DNA of 64,000 nt, taken from NCBI RefSeq assembly GCF_012641395.1, contig NZ_JABAIH010000007.1, positions 1 to 64,000 of the forward strand, given 5' to 3'. Shown here in pieces: positions 17,280 through 25,754 of this stretch; positions within the stretch are counted from its first letter, which is position 1, and every line of letters begins with the position of its first letter. The translations under genes and the position numbers were made by a program. Source of the DNA: Rhizobium sp. P32RR-XVIII (GTDB taxonomy: Bacteria > Pseudomonadota > Alphaproteobacteria > Rhizobiales > Rhizobiaceae). The notes under the pieces are model-generated. The model worked only from the letters and a program-made list of their open reading frames with translations, was not told the origin of the DNA and ran no database searches.

Positions 17280-17413
17280 TCGAAACTCCAACAAAGTGAA
17301 CGGTTCGCAGCCAAATAGTCTGTTTCATTCCGCAGCGCAACACGACGCGCCCGTCTTCTGTAAGATGCATTCTGCAACGTTGAAAAACGGGCAAGGCATT
17401 TGCCCAACCACTT

Positions 17414-17428
17414 CAATGTGTTACATTG
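17414..17428. repeat. short inverted repeat upstream of ppa
   Basis: CAATGT, three bases, ACATTG: a 6-3-6 inverted repeat about 135 bases upstream of ppa and downstream of the GNAT gene. It is long enough to be a dimeric operator, but nothing else supports that. Confidence 0.3.
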
Positions 17429-17449
17429 TTTTTGAAAGACGTTTTTAAA

Positions 17450-17462
17450 AGGCGCGACGCCT
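17450..17462 (-). terminator. short terminator-like hairpin after GNAT gene
   Basis: On the minus strand AGGCG-TCG-CGCCT is followed by TTTAAAAA, eight bases after the GNAT stop. The stem is only five base pairs, so termination may be weak. Confidence 0.45.
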
Positions 17463-17469
17463 GCGCTTC

Positions 17470-17976
17470 TCAGTTCCAGATAAAGCCGATTTTCTTCAGC
17501 TGCCTGTGATCGAAGTTTTCGATGCCTTCACAGAAGTCGATGCCGCCATGGCCGCGATAGAACTGGCTGGCATTCTCGTTTTCCTCCAGGCACCAGACAA
17601 CGAGCCCCTTGCAGCCGAGCGATTTCAGAAGCCGCCGTGCCTCGCCGAACAACATTCGGCCGAGACCAATCCCCTGATACTCCGGACGAAGATAGAGTTC
17701 GTAGATCTCGCCTTCCTGCGGCAATGCGCGCGCCCGGTTAAGGCCGAGCGTGGCATAGCCGGCGACCGTGCCTGCAACGTCGAGAACGAGAAGCGTTGCC
17801 GGCCCCCGCGTCGCCTTGCGCCACCAGTTCTCGCCGCGGCGTTCAATCATCTGCGTCAACGCGCGATGCGGAATGATCCCGGCATAGGTATGCTGCCAGG
17901 CGAGGCGATGCACCTCTGATATGGCGCGTGCATCGTGCGGTTCTGCCCGCCGGACATCGATCGACAACGTCTTCAT
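17470..17976 (-). CDS. GNAT family N-acetyltransferase
   Basis: The 168-residue protein has the acetyl-CoA binding motif LRPEYQGIGLGRMLFGEARR, preceded by the strand GEIYELY and followed by LVVWCLEENENASQFYRGHG, the usual C-terminal motif B. The start MKTLSIDVRRAEPHDARAIS gives a full-length GNAT domain. The substrate cannot be deduced. It is a single-gene unit between ppa and typA, and a perfect CtrA-like box lies about 100 bases upstream of its start. Confidence 0.85.
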   Translation of the reverse strand: MKTLSIDVRRAEPHDARAISEVHRLAWQHTYAGIIPHRALTQMIERRGENWWRKATRGPATLLVLDVAGTVAGYATLGLNRARALPQEGEIYELYLRPEYQGIGLGRMLFGEARRLLKSLGCKGLVVWCLEENENASQFYRGHGGIDFCEGIENFDHRQLKKIGFIWN

Positions 17977-18074
17977 AACGCTTACTCTGGTCTTCCAGCG
18001 GGCAATTAACCATACGCGATCATGCGTTTCGGCCGGTTGCCCACAGACTTAACATGTGGACGATGGAGCAAAAT

Positions 18075-18090
18075 TTAACGCTTTTTTAAC
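18075..18090 (-). promoter_or_regulatory. CtrA-like box upstream of GNAT gene
   Basis: TTAA at 18075-18078 and TTAAC at 18086-18090 are separated by seven bases, matching the full TTAA-N7-TTAAC consensus of the cell-cycle regulator CtrA. A further TTAAC half-site lies near 18047. The only start downstream is the minus-strand GNAT gene at 17976; on the other side lies the typA terminator. Confidence 0.5.
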
Positions 18091-18132
18091 TATTGCGACA
18101 AGCAAGATTCGGTGAAGCGCACAAATAAAAAA

Positions 18133-18152
18133 CCCCGGCGCGATGGCCGGGG
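18133..18152 (-). terminator. typA intrinsic terminator
   Basis: CCCCGGC (18133-18139) pairs with GCCGGGG (18146-18152), and on the minus strand a run of six T follows. It lies 29 bases after the typA stop. Confidence 0.9.
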
Positions 18153-18180
18153 TCGTTAAAGCCTGAAGGACTTCAGTTGC

Positions 18181-20001
18181 TTAAGCGTACTTGGCCTTTT
18201 CGAAACGCTTGCGCTCGTTCGGGTCCAGGTACATCTTGCGCAGACGGATCGATTTCGGCGTCACTTCGACCAGTTCGTCGTCCTGGATCCAGGAGAGCGC
18301 GCGGTCGAGCGTCATGCGGATCGGCGGCGTCAGCTTGACGGCTTCGTCCTTGCCGGCGGCGCGGATGTTGGTCAGCTTCTTGCCCTTCAGCACGTTGACC
18401 TCGAGGTCGTTGTCACGGCTGTGGATGCCGATGATCATGCCCGCATAGACCTTCTCGCCGGCGTCGATGATCATCGGGCCGCGGTCTTCCAGGTTGAACA
18501 GGGCGTAGGCAACGGCTTCGCCATTGTCGTTGGACAGCAGCACGCCGTTGACGCGGCCGCCGATTTCACCCTTGTACGGCTGGTAGTCATGGAACAGGCG
18601 GTTCATCACGGCGGTGCCGCGCGTATCCGTCAGCAGTTCCGACTGGTAACCGATCAGGCCGCGTGTCGGCGCGAAGAACTTCAGACGGATGCGGTTGCCG
18701 CCCGACGGACGCAGCTCGACCATTTCGGCCTTACGCTCCGACATCTTCTGGACGACGATACCGGAATGCTCTTCATCGACGTCGATGACGACTTCCTCGA
18801 TCGGCTCCATCATGTCGCCGGTCGCTTCATCCTTGTGCATGACGACGCGCGGACGCGACACGGCCAGTTCGAAGCCCTCACGGCGCATCGTTTCGATCAG
18901 AACGGCAAGCTGCAATTCGCCGCGGCCGGAGACGAAGAATGAATCCTTTTCCGAGGATTCTTCGATCTTCAGTGCGACGTTGCCTTCCGCTTCCTTGAAC
19001 AGCCGGTCGCGAATGACGCGTGAAGTGACCTTGTCGCCTTCGGTGCCTGCATAGGGGCTGTCGTTGACGATGAAGGACATGGTGACGGTCGGCGGATCGA
19101 TTGGCTGCGCCTGCAGCGGCTGAGTCACGGCGGGGTCGCAGAAGGTATCGGCGACCGTGCCTTTGGAGAGGCCGGCAATCGCGACGATGTCGCCCTGATG
19201 CGCTTCTTCGATCGGCTGACGCTCGATGCCGCGGAAGGCGAGGATCTTGGAGATACGGCCGGTTTCGATGGTCTTGCCGTCGGCATGCAGAACCTTGACG
19301 GCCTGGTTCGGCTTGATCGAACCGGAGTTGATGCGGCCGGTGATAATGCGGCCGAGGAAGGGGTTGGCTTCGAGGATCGTGCCGATCATCGTGAACGGAC
19401 CTTCGTGGACGGTAGGCTCCGGAACATGCTCGAGCACGAGGTCGAGAAGTGGTGCGAGACCCTGGTCCTTCGGGCCTTCCGGGTTGACGTTCATCCAGCC
19501 ATCGCGGCCCGAACCGTAGAGGATCGGGAAGTCGAGCTGTTCGTCGGTGGCGTCAAGGTTGGCGAAGAGGTCGAACACTTCATTGATGACTTCCTCGTGG
19601 CGGCCGTCGGGGCGGTCGATCTTGTTGATCGCGACGATCGGACGAAGGCCGACCTTCAGCGCCTTGCCGACAACGAACTTCGTCTGCGGCATCGGGCCTT
19701 CGGAGGCGTCAACGAGAACGATCGCGCCGTCCACCATCGAGAGGATACGCTCGACTTCGCCGCCGAAATCGGCGTGGCCGGGGGTATCGACGATGTTGAT
19801 GCGAACACCCTTCCACTCGACCGAGGTCGCCTTGGCGAGAATGGTGATGCCGCGTTCCTTTTCCAGGTCATTGGAGTCCATGACGCGTTCTGCAACGCGC
19901 TGGTTCTCGCGGAACGAACCGGATTGTTTCAGAAGCTCATCCACCAGGGTGGTCTTGCCATGGTCAACGTGCGCGATGATCGCGATGTTGCGAAGTGCCA
20001 T
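18181..20001 (-). CDS. typA: ribosome-associated GTPase TypA/BipA
   Basis: The 606-residue translational GTPase has all G motifs: G1 AHVDHGKTTLVDELL, switch I with RGITILAK, G3 DTPGHADF and G4 NKIDRPDGR. Domain II, the EF-G-like III and V domains and the C-terminal BipA-specific domain (ending SIRLRKMYLDPNERKRFEKA) follow. TypA assists large-subunit biogenesis at low temperature and under stress. It is a single-gene unit with its own terminator. It is a useful contrast to the EF-G-like gene at 59588, which lacks the switch I and DTPGH elements seen here. Confidence 0.97.
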   Translation of the reverse strand: MALRNIAIIAHVDHGKTTLVDELLKQSGSFRENQRVAERVMDSNDLEKERGITILAKATSVEWKGVRINIVDTPGHADFGGEVERILSMVDGAIVLVDASEGPMPQTKFVVGKALKVGLRPIVAINKIDRPDGRHEEVINEVFDLFANLDATDEQLDFPILYGSGRDGWMNVNPEGPKDQGLAPLLDLVLEHVPEPTVHEGPFTMIGTILEANPFLGRIITGRINSGSIKPNQAVKVLHADGKTIETGRISKILAFRGIERQPIEEAHQGDIVAIAGLSKGTVADTFCDPAVTQPLQAQPIDPPTVTMSFIVNDSPYAGTEGDKVTSRVIRDRLFKEAEGNVALKIEESSEKDSFFVSGRGELQLAVLIETMRREGFELAVSRPRVVMHKDEATGDMMEPIEEVVIDVDEEHSGIVVQKMSERKAEMVELRPSGGNRIRLKFFAPTRGLIGYQSELLTDTRGTAVMNRLFHDYQPYKGEIGGRVNGVLLSNDNGEAVAYALFNLEDRGPMIIDAGEKVYAGMIIGIHSRDNDLEVNVLKGKKLTNIRAAGKDEAVKLTPPIRMTLDRALSWIQDDELVEVTPKSIRLRKMYLDPNERKRFEKAKYA

Positions 20002-20124
20002 ATGTTTAGATCTCTGAGGCTAAGGCGCTACGTTGGGAGAATGCGCCAATTACGTTTGGCGCGCTCATACAGGGTTTTTCGCGTTTGCGAAAGGGGGGGC
20101 AACGGATAGGTGCCATGCGCAAGC

Positions 20125-21702
20125 CTAGCTCAGATATTGCGGGTCGATAACCGTCCGCCACAGCTCGGTATCGTTCCGGTCCATCAGCCGTACCGTCAGT
20201 TGCTCGGTCTGCCCATCGATATCGACCAAGCCGAAGAATTGCATGCCGGCCGATGGCGGAAGATTCTGCTCTGCACCGCCAGGCGCTGCCTTCATGAATC
20301 TCACCTCTGGCCCAAACGTCATGTCCAGTTGCTGCGGGCCGTAGGTTCCCGAATGGAGCGGCCCAGCCACAAACTCCCAGAATGGCAGGAACTCCTTGAA
20401 CTTCGCCTTGCCGGGATCGTAGTAGTGGGCCGCGGCGTAGTGCACGTCGGCTGTGAGCCAAACGATGTTGGATAGGCCGGCATCGCGGATGAACCGCAGC
20501 AAATCGGCAAACTCCAACTCTCGACCGAGCGGCGCGCCATTCTCGCCGTTCGAGATCGACTCGCTTCCACGCCGATGGCCGTAGTCGTCCCAGATCACCA
20601 ACCCGATCGGCAGGTCGCAGGCAATCACCTTCCAGGTCGCCGTCGAACGAACCAGCTCCCGCTTCAGCCATGCCACCTGACGCTCGCCCAGCAGACGCGA
20701 ACCGTCAGAAGCGGTGGGATCAACGCCATGGCTGTTCGGCCCGCGATAGGAGCGCAAATCCGCGAAGAAGATGTCAAGCAGAGGGCCATAGGACACCCTG
20801 CGGTAGATGCGGCCAGGCTCTTCGGCGACATAGCGGATCGGCGTCATCTCGTGGAAGGCGCGGCTTGCGCGTGCTGCCAGCGTCGAAATGGACTTTTCGG
20901 TGTAGCGATTGTCATCGCGGAGGTTGGTCGATGGCGACCAGTTGTTCAGGACCTCATGGTCGTCCCACTGATAAAAGACGGGACAGACCGCGTTCAGCTC
21001 CTTCACGTGATCATCGAGCAGATTGTATTTCCACTGTCCGCGAAACTGATCGAGCGTCTGGGCAATGTCCCGCTTCGCCTCCGTGACGATCTTGTTCTTC
21101 CAGACACCGCCGTCTCGCAGCTTGATCTCGTCGGGCATCGGGTTGTCGGCATAGATCGTGTCGCCCGAGTGGACCATGAAATCCGGACGATGATAGGCGA
21201 TCGTCGCATAGGTTCGCATGCCGTCGTCATCGATACCCCAGCCCTGGCCCGCCGTATCGCCCGACCACGCGAAGCGAATACTGCGCTTCTGCGAGGGCGC
21301 GGTGCGAAACTGGCCCAAGATGGGTTCCGAAAGGTCGTTGACGTCCTGTAGGTCCGCCGCTTGGAAGCGATAGAAAATATCCTGATCGGGCGGGAGATCT
21401 TGAAGCAGCAGCTTTCCAGCCAGGCCAGTTTGCGGCGTGACGTCGATGGGCGCCACCCGCACGGCATTGGCGAACCTGTTGCTCGTCGAGTACTCGATGT
21501 AGAGACGCGCGGGCCGGTCTACCTGCGTCCAAATCATGCCGGAGCTGGCATCAATATCGCCGGACTGGACGCCTGACGTGAACATAGGACGACTTGAGGA
21601 ACCACGCGCATAGTAGGGCATAGCCAACCCTGCCGCCGCAAATCCCCCCACCGCTCCCATGGATGCGAGAAAGCGTCGACGGGTCGTTTCAGTCAATTTC
21701 AT
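20125..21702 (-). CDS. phoD: PhoD-type alkaline phosphatase (Tat-exported)
   Basis: The 525-residue protein begins with a twin-arginine signal (TTRRRFLASMGAVGGFAAAG), so it is exported folded. Metal-site segments of the PhoD phosphodiesterase/phosphatase family are visible: FAWSGDTAGQG, FMVHSGDTIYADN, QWDDHEVLNNW, and LTADVHYAAAHYY near the end. PhoD releases phosphate from esters and diesters using Ca2+ and Fe3+. A Pho-box-like direct repeat lies 88-116 bases upstream. It is transcribed alone, between the fbp-type permease gene and typA. Confidence 0.92.
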   Translation of the reverse strand: MKLTETTRRRFLASMGAVGGFAAAGLAMPYYARGSSSRPMFTSGVQSGDIDASSGMIWTQVDRPARLYIEYSTSNRFANAVRVAPIDVTPQTGLAGKLLLQDLPPDQDIFYRFQAADLQDVNDLSEPILGQFRTAPSQKRSIRFAWSGDTAGQGWGIDDDGMRTYATIAYHRPDFMVHSGDTIYADNPMPDEIKLRDGGVWKNKIVTEAKRDIAQTLDQFRGQWKYNLLDDHVKELNAVCPVFYQWDDHEVLNNWSPSTNLRDDNRYTEKSISTLAARASRAFHEMTPIRYVAEEPGRIYRRVSYGPLLDIFFADLRSYRGPNSHGVDPTASDGSRLLGERQVAWLKRELVRSTATWKVIACDLPIGLVIWDDYGHRRGSESISNGENGAPLGRELEFADLLRFIRDAGLSNIVWLTADVHYAAAHYYDPGKAKFKEFLPFWEFVAGPLHSGTYGPQQLDMTFGPEVRFMKAAPGGAEQNLPPSAGMQFFGLVDIDGQTEQLTVRLMDRNDTELWRTVIDPQYLS

Positions 21703-21789
21703 GCAAAGATGTGTCCGGCTTGTGAGAGCGGGAGCGAGCCTCCCGCGCCGAACCTATGGCCGCCGTGATGTCATCCTCTTGAAGGCGGC

Positions 21790-21818
21790 ATGACGGTTTT
21801 TCGAAACTTCAACGACAG
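21790..21818 (-). promoter_or_regulatory. candidate Pho box of phoD
   Basis: On the minus strand CTGTCGT (from 21818) and CCGTCAT (from 21796) are spaced by 22 bases, which is two turns of the 11-base PhoB repeat (consensus CTGTCAT plus four bases). The unit between them (GTTTCGA) is a poor match. Confidence 0.4.
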
Positions 21819-21869
21819 TTTTGTTAAGTGATGGCCTTGGGCGCCGCTGCCGGGATGCTGCTCTGCCGG

Positions 21870-23549
21870 TCATTCCGCCACCAGTCCGCTACGGCGCAGA
21901 AGAGTGAGAAGAAGAAGCGGCAGCAGCGTGGTGATGCAGATGGCGATGAAGGCCATGGCCATGCCGAGCCCGATCGATCCCTGCTCGAACTGGCGCCAGA
22001 TGAAGGTGGCGATCGTCTGCATGCCGACCGGAGCGACGACGACCGAAGCGACGAGCTCTCGCGAGGCAAGCGCAAAGACCAGCAACATGGAAGAGGCAAG
22101 GCTCGGGAAGACAAGCGGCAGAAGGATCCGCCGGAAGGCCGTGACGCCGCTGGCGCCGCAGACGCGGGCGGCAGCCTCCAGATTGTCGCCGATCTGCTGG
22201 AAGGCCGCCGTCGTGTAACGCACCGGCTGCGGCAGCAGGATGCAGCAATAGGCAAGCAGCAGGATAAAGGCAGTGTTGTAGGGTGTTGCCGGCAACCATG
22301 GCATGTTCCAGGCAAGGATCAGCCCGACAGCCACGACGATGCCCGGCAGTGCGTTCGGCAGGATGGTCATGACGTCGATGGCCATGCGGCCGGAGATCTT
22401 CGTCTTGACCACCGTATAGGCAGCCGTGACACCGATCAGGCCGGTGATCAGCGCCGTGCCGATGCCGAGCGAGAAGCTGTTGATGAGCGCTGTGACCGCG
22501 CCTGCGCTGTTGCTGAACACCGCGATGAAGCTGTCGGGGCTGACATTGTCGAAGGCAAGCCCGCCGGAAATGGTGCGCGCCAGCGCGGTCGCCAGAATCG
22601 CAAGCAGCGGCACGCCGGTCGCCAGGAAGGCAACGACCGCAAAAGCGACCATGACGGGGATCTTCAGTGCGCCGAGCGGCCGCTTGTCCTTCGCCGTCGG
22701 CTTGCCGCCGACCGTCTGATAGGAGCGGCGCGACAGGATCCAGCGCTGCAGCAGGAAGGTCACCAGCGACATTGCGACCAGCACGAGCGACAGGATCGCC
22801 GCCCCCGGCAGGTCGATCGGCCAGTCGGTGACGCGCAGGTCGATGCCGGTGACCAGCACCTGGAAGCCGGCACGGCGGCCAAGCGCGGCCGGCGTGCCGT
22901 ATTCCTCGATCGCAGCGGCAAAGACCAGCATCAGGCTTGCCGTGAGACCCGGAGCCGAGAGCGGCAGCGTGATGCGCCAGAAGGCGCGCGCCGGGCTCGC
23001 GCCGAAGACGCGGCCGACATCGGCATAGCGGGCGCCCACGGCTTCCACCGTGCGCGACACCGCGAAATAAACGACCGGGAACGTGTTGAAGGCCATGACC
23101 AGCGTCATGCCGAACAGCGAAAAGAGGAAGGGCGCGAGATTGAAGCCAACGAGCTGCTGCAGGTAGCCGCGCGGCTGCAGGGTCATGATCCAGCCGAGCG
23201 TCGCAATATAAGGCGGGATCATGAAGGGCACGAGCAGCAGCACGTCCCAGAGAGGCGCAAATGGAATTCTATAAAGGGCGCGAAACACGCCGAGCGGTAC
23301 GGCGACCAGCGCCGAGGCAAGCACCACGCAGCCGCCGAGCAGGATGGTGTTGCCGCCCATGCGGATGAGCGAACTGTCGGCAAGCGTTGCATAAAGCGAA
23401 GAGAAAGGGCTCGCGAAGGAGCCCTGTCCGAGTTCCGGGAAGATGCCTTGCAGCATCACCGCGACGAAGGGAACGGCAACGACGAGGACAAGACCCGCTG
23501 TTGCCAGCCAGGCGGCCGGAGCCGTGCCGCCGATGCCGTTTCCTCTCAT
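21870..23549 (-). CDS. Fbp-type ABC importer permease (fused)
   Basis: The 559-residue permease has two tandem BPD domains with about 12 membrane helices, as in FbpB/AfuB iron permeases. The first domain carries an EAA-like loop at DVGRVFGASPARAFWRITLP (residues ~205-225) and the second at EAAARVCGASGVTAFRRILL (residues ~450-470). It is the last gene of the operon, 11 bases after the binding protein. Family likeness points to ferric iron, but related systems carry 2-aminoethylphosphonate, polyamines or thiamine, so the substrate is open. Confidence 0.88.
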   Translation of the reverse strand: MRGNGIGGTAPAAWLATAGLVLVVAVPFVAVMLQGIFPELGQGSFASPFSSLYATLADSSLIRMGGNTILLGGCVVLASALVAVPLGVFRALYRIPFAPLWDVLLLVPFMIPPYIATLGWIMTLQPRGYLQQLVGFNLAPFLFSLFGMTLVMAFNTFPVVYFAVSRTVEAVGARYADVGRVFGASPARAFWRITLPLSAPGLTASLMLVFAAAIEEYGTPAALGRRAGFQVLVTGIDLRVTDWPIDLPGAAILSLVLVAMSLVTFLLQRWILSRRSYQTVGGKPTAKDKRPLGALKIPVMVAFAVVAFLATGVPLLAILATALARTISGGLAFDNVSPDSFIAVFSNSAGAVTALINSFSLGIGTALITGLIGVTAAYTVVKTKISGRMAIDVMTILPNALPGIVVAVGLILAWNMPWLPATPYNTAFILLLAYCCILLPQPVRYTTAAFQQIGDNLEAAARVCGASGVTAFRRILLPLVFPSLASSMLLVFALASRELVASVVVAPVGMQTIATFIWRQFEQGSIGLGMAMAFIAICITTLLPLLLLTLLRRSGLVAE

Positions 23550-23559
23550 CTACCTGGCC

Positions 23560-24519
23560 TTACTTGGCGCCGTAGAGACCGGCGAAGGCCTTCAGCGTTT
23601 CCTTGCGCTTGCCGTAGACAGCAGCCGTGTCGTACTTCAGGAGCGTGAGGTCGCTGATCAGCGGGCGGCTGGCGGCGACGTCCGTGCGGGATGGCATCAG
23701 CATTTCATCGGCAACCAGCTTCTGGCCTTCGTCGGACAGCATGTAGTCGATGAACTTCTTGGCGTCGTCCTGGTTCTTGGACCAGTTCATGATCATGGCC
23801 GGACGCGGCGCGATGACCGTGCCGGACTTCGGGAACACGACTTCGATGTTCTCGCCCTTCTTCTGGGCGGCCAGAGCGATGTAGTCGACAGCACCGAAGA
23901 CGACGGCCTTTGCACCCTGCAGAACTGGGTTCAGGGCGTCGGCGTTTGCGCCGGCGATGATTGCGCCGTTGGCCTGCAGGTCCTTGAAGAGCTTCCAGTC
24001 GTCCTGGCCAGCGAGAGCCGCGGTCAGTTCGAAGGACGAGCCGGACTGGGCCGGATCCGGGATGTTGACGAGGTCCTTGTATTCCGGCTTCGTCAGATCG
24101 GCCCATTCGGCCGGCTTCGGCGTGCCGCTCTTGGAGTTCCAGACGATGCCGAGAGCCGAGATGCCCTGGGCAACGGCGCCTTCGGACTTCAGGAAGTCCG
24201 GAACCTTGGCGGCATTCGGGCTCGTATAGTTGACGAGCCAGCCGCGCTTGGCGAAGTCATTGGCCGTATCCCACGAAGCCGAGATCACGACGTCAACGAC
24301 CGGGTTTGCGGCTTCGGCTTCAATGCGGGCCATGACCTTGCCAGTCGTTGCCTGGAAGACGTTGATCTTGACGCCTGTCTGCTTGGTGAAGCCGGCAGAC
24401 AGCTTGTCGATCAGGCTCTGCGGGCCAGCGGTATAAACGGTGACATCGGCATGGGCAACGCCGGCCATCAGGGCGGCAGCAACAACGCCAAAAGTGATGC
24501 TCTTCAACGACTTAAACAT
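23560..24519 (-). CDS. Fbp-type ABC importer periplasmic binding protein
   Basis: The 319-residue protein has a signal peptide (MFKSLKSITFGVVAAALMAG...AHA) and the binding-protein cluster C fold: VTVYTAGPQSLIDKLSAGF at the N-terminus, VDVVISASWDTANDFAKRGW, and LGIVWNSKSGTPKPAEWADL. The tyrosine pair used by FbpA for iron (YY near the C-terminus) is not obvious, which weakens an iron assignment. It overlaps the upstream ATPase gene by eight bases. Confidence 0.87.
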   Translation of the reverse strand: MFKSLKSITFGVVAAALMAGVAHADVTVYTAGPQSLIDKLSAGFTKQTGVKINVFQATTGKVMARIEAEAANPVVDVVISASWDTANDFAKRGWLVNYTSPNAAKVPDFLKSEGAVAQGISALGIVWNSKSGTPKPAEWADLTKPEYKDLVNIPDPAQSGSSFELTAALAGQDDWKLFKDLQANGAIIAGANADALNPVLQGAKAVVFGAVDYIALAAQKKGENIEVVFPKSGTVIAPRPAMIMNWSKNQDDAKKFIDYMLSDEGQKLVADEMLMPSRTDVAASRPLISDLTLLKYDTAAVYGKRKETLKAFAGLYGAK

Positions 24520-25627
24520 GCTCCAATTTCTCCTTTTTGGACAAATAAACCTGGGTGCCGAACCAGCGGATCTGGCTAGGATCGATCGATAGACCGATGC
24601 TCTCGCCGGATCGCAGCTTGGCGCGGCTTAAAACCTGCAATTCGATGGCTTCCGCGCCCACCAGCGAGACGGTCGCAAGATGTCCGTCGCCGCGGAACTG
24701 CGAGCGCAGCACTGTCGCGGCAAGCGTTCCCGGCAGGATCTCGCCTGGTGTGATCGACGCAGTGGGAATGAGGACGCGCACCGAGCAATCGACGCCATCC
24801 GCACCGCGCAACAGCGCAACGCCGCTTCCTTTGAAGAACCAATGTCCATCGCGATATTCGAGCTCGGCTACACCCCCGAGGCGCAGGAAGTCGGCGACCT
24901 CAGGCGTAGCGGGCTTCTCGATCAGCATATCCGGCGATGCCAGCTGCTCGATCAAGCCGCCGCGCATGACGGCGACATCATCGGCGAGCGTCAGCGCTTC
25001 GCTATGATCATGGGTAACGTAGATTGCCGTCAGACCGAGTGTGGCGATCAGTTCGGCGAGTTCGCCGACCATGTTCTCGCGCAGTTCCCGGTCGAGATTG
25101 GACAGCGGCTCGTCGAATAGGATGAGCTGCGGCTCGGCGACGATGGCGCGGGCAATCGCGACGCGCTGCTGCTGGCCGCCGGAAAGATCGCTCGGCCGCC
25201 GATCGGCAAGGGCAGCGAGGCCGACGCGCTCCAGCGCACGCATCGTCCGCTCCTGCCGTTCTGCCTTGCCGATACCGCGCATTTCGAGGGGGAAGGAGAC
25301 GTTCCCGCCCACCGTCAGATGCGGCCAGAGCGCATAGTCCTGGAAGACCATGCCGAGATTGCGCTTTTCAGGCGGCGAGAAAGCCCCGCTTGCTGCATTC
25401 GCGACGATCCGGCCGGCGATGGAGACGGAGCCCTTCGTCGGCGCGAGCAGCCCGGCGACGAGCCTCAGCAAGGTTGTCTTTCCGCAGCCGGACGGGCCGA
25501 GGAGCGCAAGTGTCTTGCCCCTGGAGAGCGAAATGTCGATGCCCTTCAGAACGGGCGTAGCCCCATAGTGCAACTCGACGCCGGCCGTCGAAACGGCGGC
25601 ACAAAGCTCTGAAGGTTGTGGAGTCAT
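24512..25627 (-). CDS. Fbp-type ABC importer ATPase
   Basis: The 371-residue ATPase has Walker A GPSGCGKTTLLRLVAG, Q-loop VFQDYALWPHL, signature LSGGQQQRVAIARAI, Walker B LILFDEPLSNLD and the His switch YVTHDHSEAL. A C-terminal TOBE-like regulatory domain occupies residues ~255-371. The ATG at 25627 follows directly on the U-tract of a strong hairpin and has no visible ribosome-binding site, so the start or the mode of initiation is uncertain. It is the first gene of an ATPase, binding protein, permease operon. Confidence 0.9.
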   Translation of the reverse strand: MTPQPSELCAAVSTAGVELHYGATPVLKGIDISLSRGKTLALLGPSGCGKTTLLRLVAGLLAPTKGSVSIAGRIVANAASGAFSPPEKRNLGMVFQDYALWPHLTVGGNVSFPLEMRGIGKAERQERTMRALERVGLAALADRRPSDLSGGQQQRVAIARAIVAEPQLILFDEPLSNLDRELRENMVGELAELIATLGLTAIYVTHDHSEALTLADDVAVMRGGLIEQLASPDMLIEKPATPEVADFLRLGGVAELEYRDGHWFFKGSGVALLRGADGVDCSVRVLIPTASITPGEILPGTLAATVLRSQFRGDGHLATVSLVGAEAIELQVLSRAKLRSGESIGLSIDPSQIRWFGTQVYLSKKEKLEHV

Positions 25628-25632
25628 GAAAA

Positions 25633-25662
25633 AACCGGCATCGGTTGAAATCGATGCCGGTT
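25633..25662 (-). terminator. terminator-like hairpin abutting the ABC operon start
   Basis: An 11 bp perfect stem (25633-25643 with 25652-25662) is followed on the minus strand by TTTTTTC and then at once by the ATG of the ABC ATPase gene. It looks like an intrinsic terminator for dcp, 93 bases after the dcp stop. Its position leaves no room for a leader between it and the next start codon, so it may be an attenuator of the ABC operon. Confidence 0.7.
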
Positions 25663-25677
25663 GCTTATTAAGGTTTA

Positions 25678-25688
25678 ATGACAGTCAT
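25678..25688. promoter_or_regulatory. ATGAC-A-GTCAT palindrome
   Basis: An 11-base perfect palindrome lies upstream of the hairpin, in the 127-base gap between dcp and the ABC operon. It could be an operator, but no known consensus fits exactly. Confidence 0.3.
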
Positions 25689-25754
25689 GTGACAACGTTG
25701 CCGCCCGCCAATACTTTAGCCGTTACTCATCTAAAATGCGCGATACATGCGCTA

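Noticed and set aside
21828..23648. 606-codon open frame on the plus strand rich in Asp, Arg, His and Gln
   Set aside because: It mirrors the fbp-type permease gene; the composition is the usual antisense pattern of a membrane-protein gene.
25628..25754. Iron-responsive operator (RirA type, TGA-N9-TCA) ahead of the Fbp-like operon
   Set aside because: I could not fit the pattern with correct spacing; only an 11-base palindrome is present, so iron control is not claimed.
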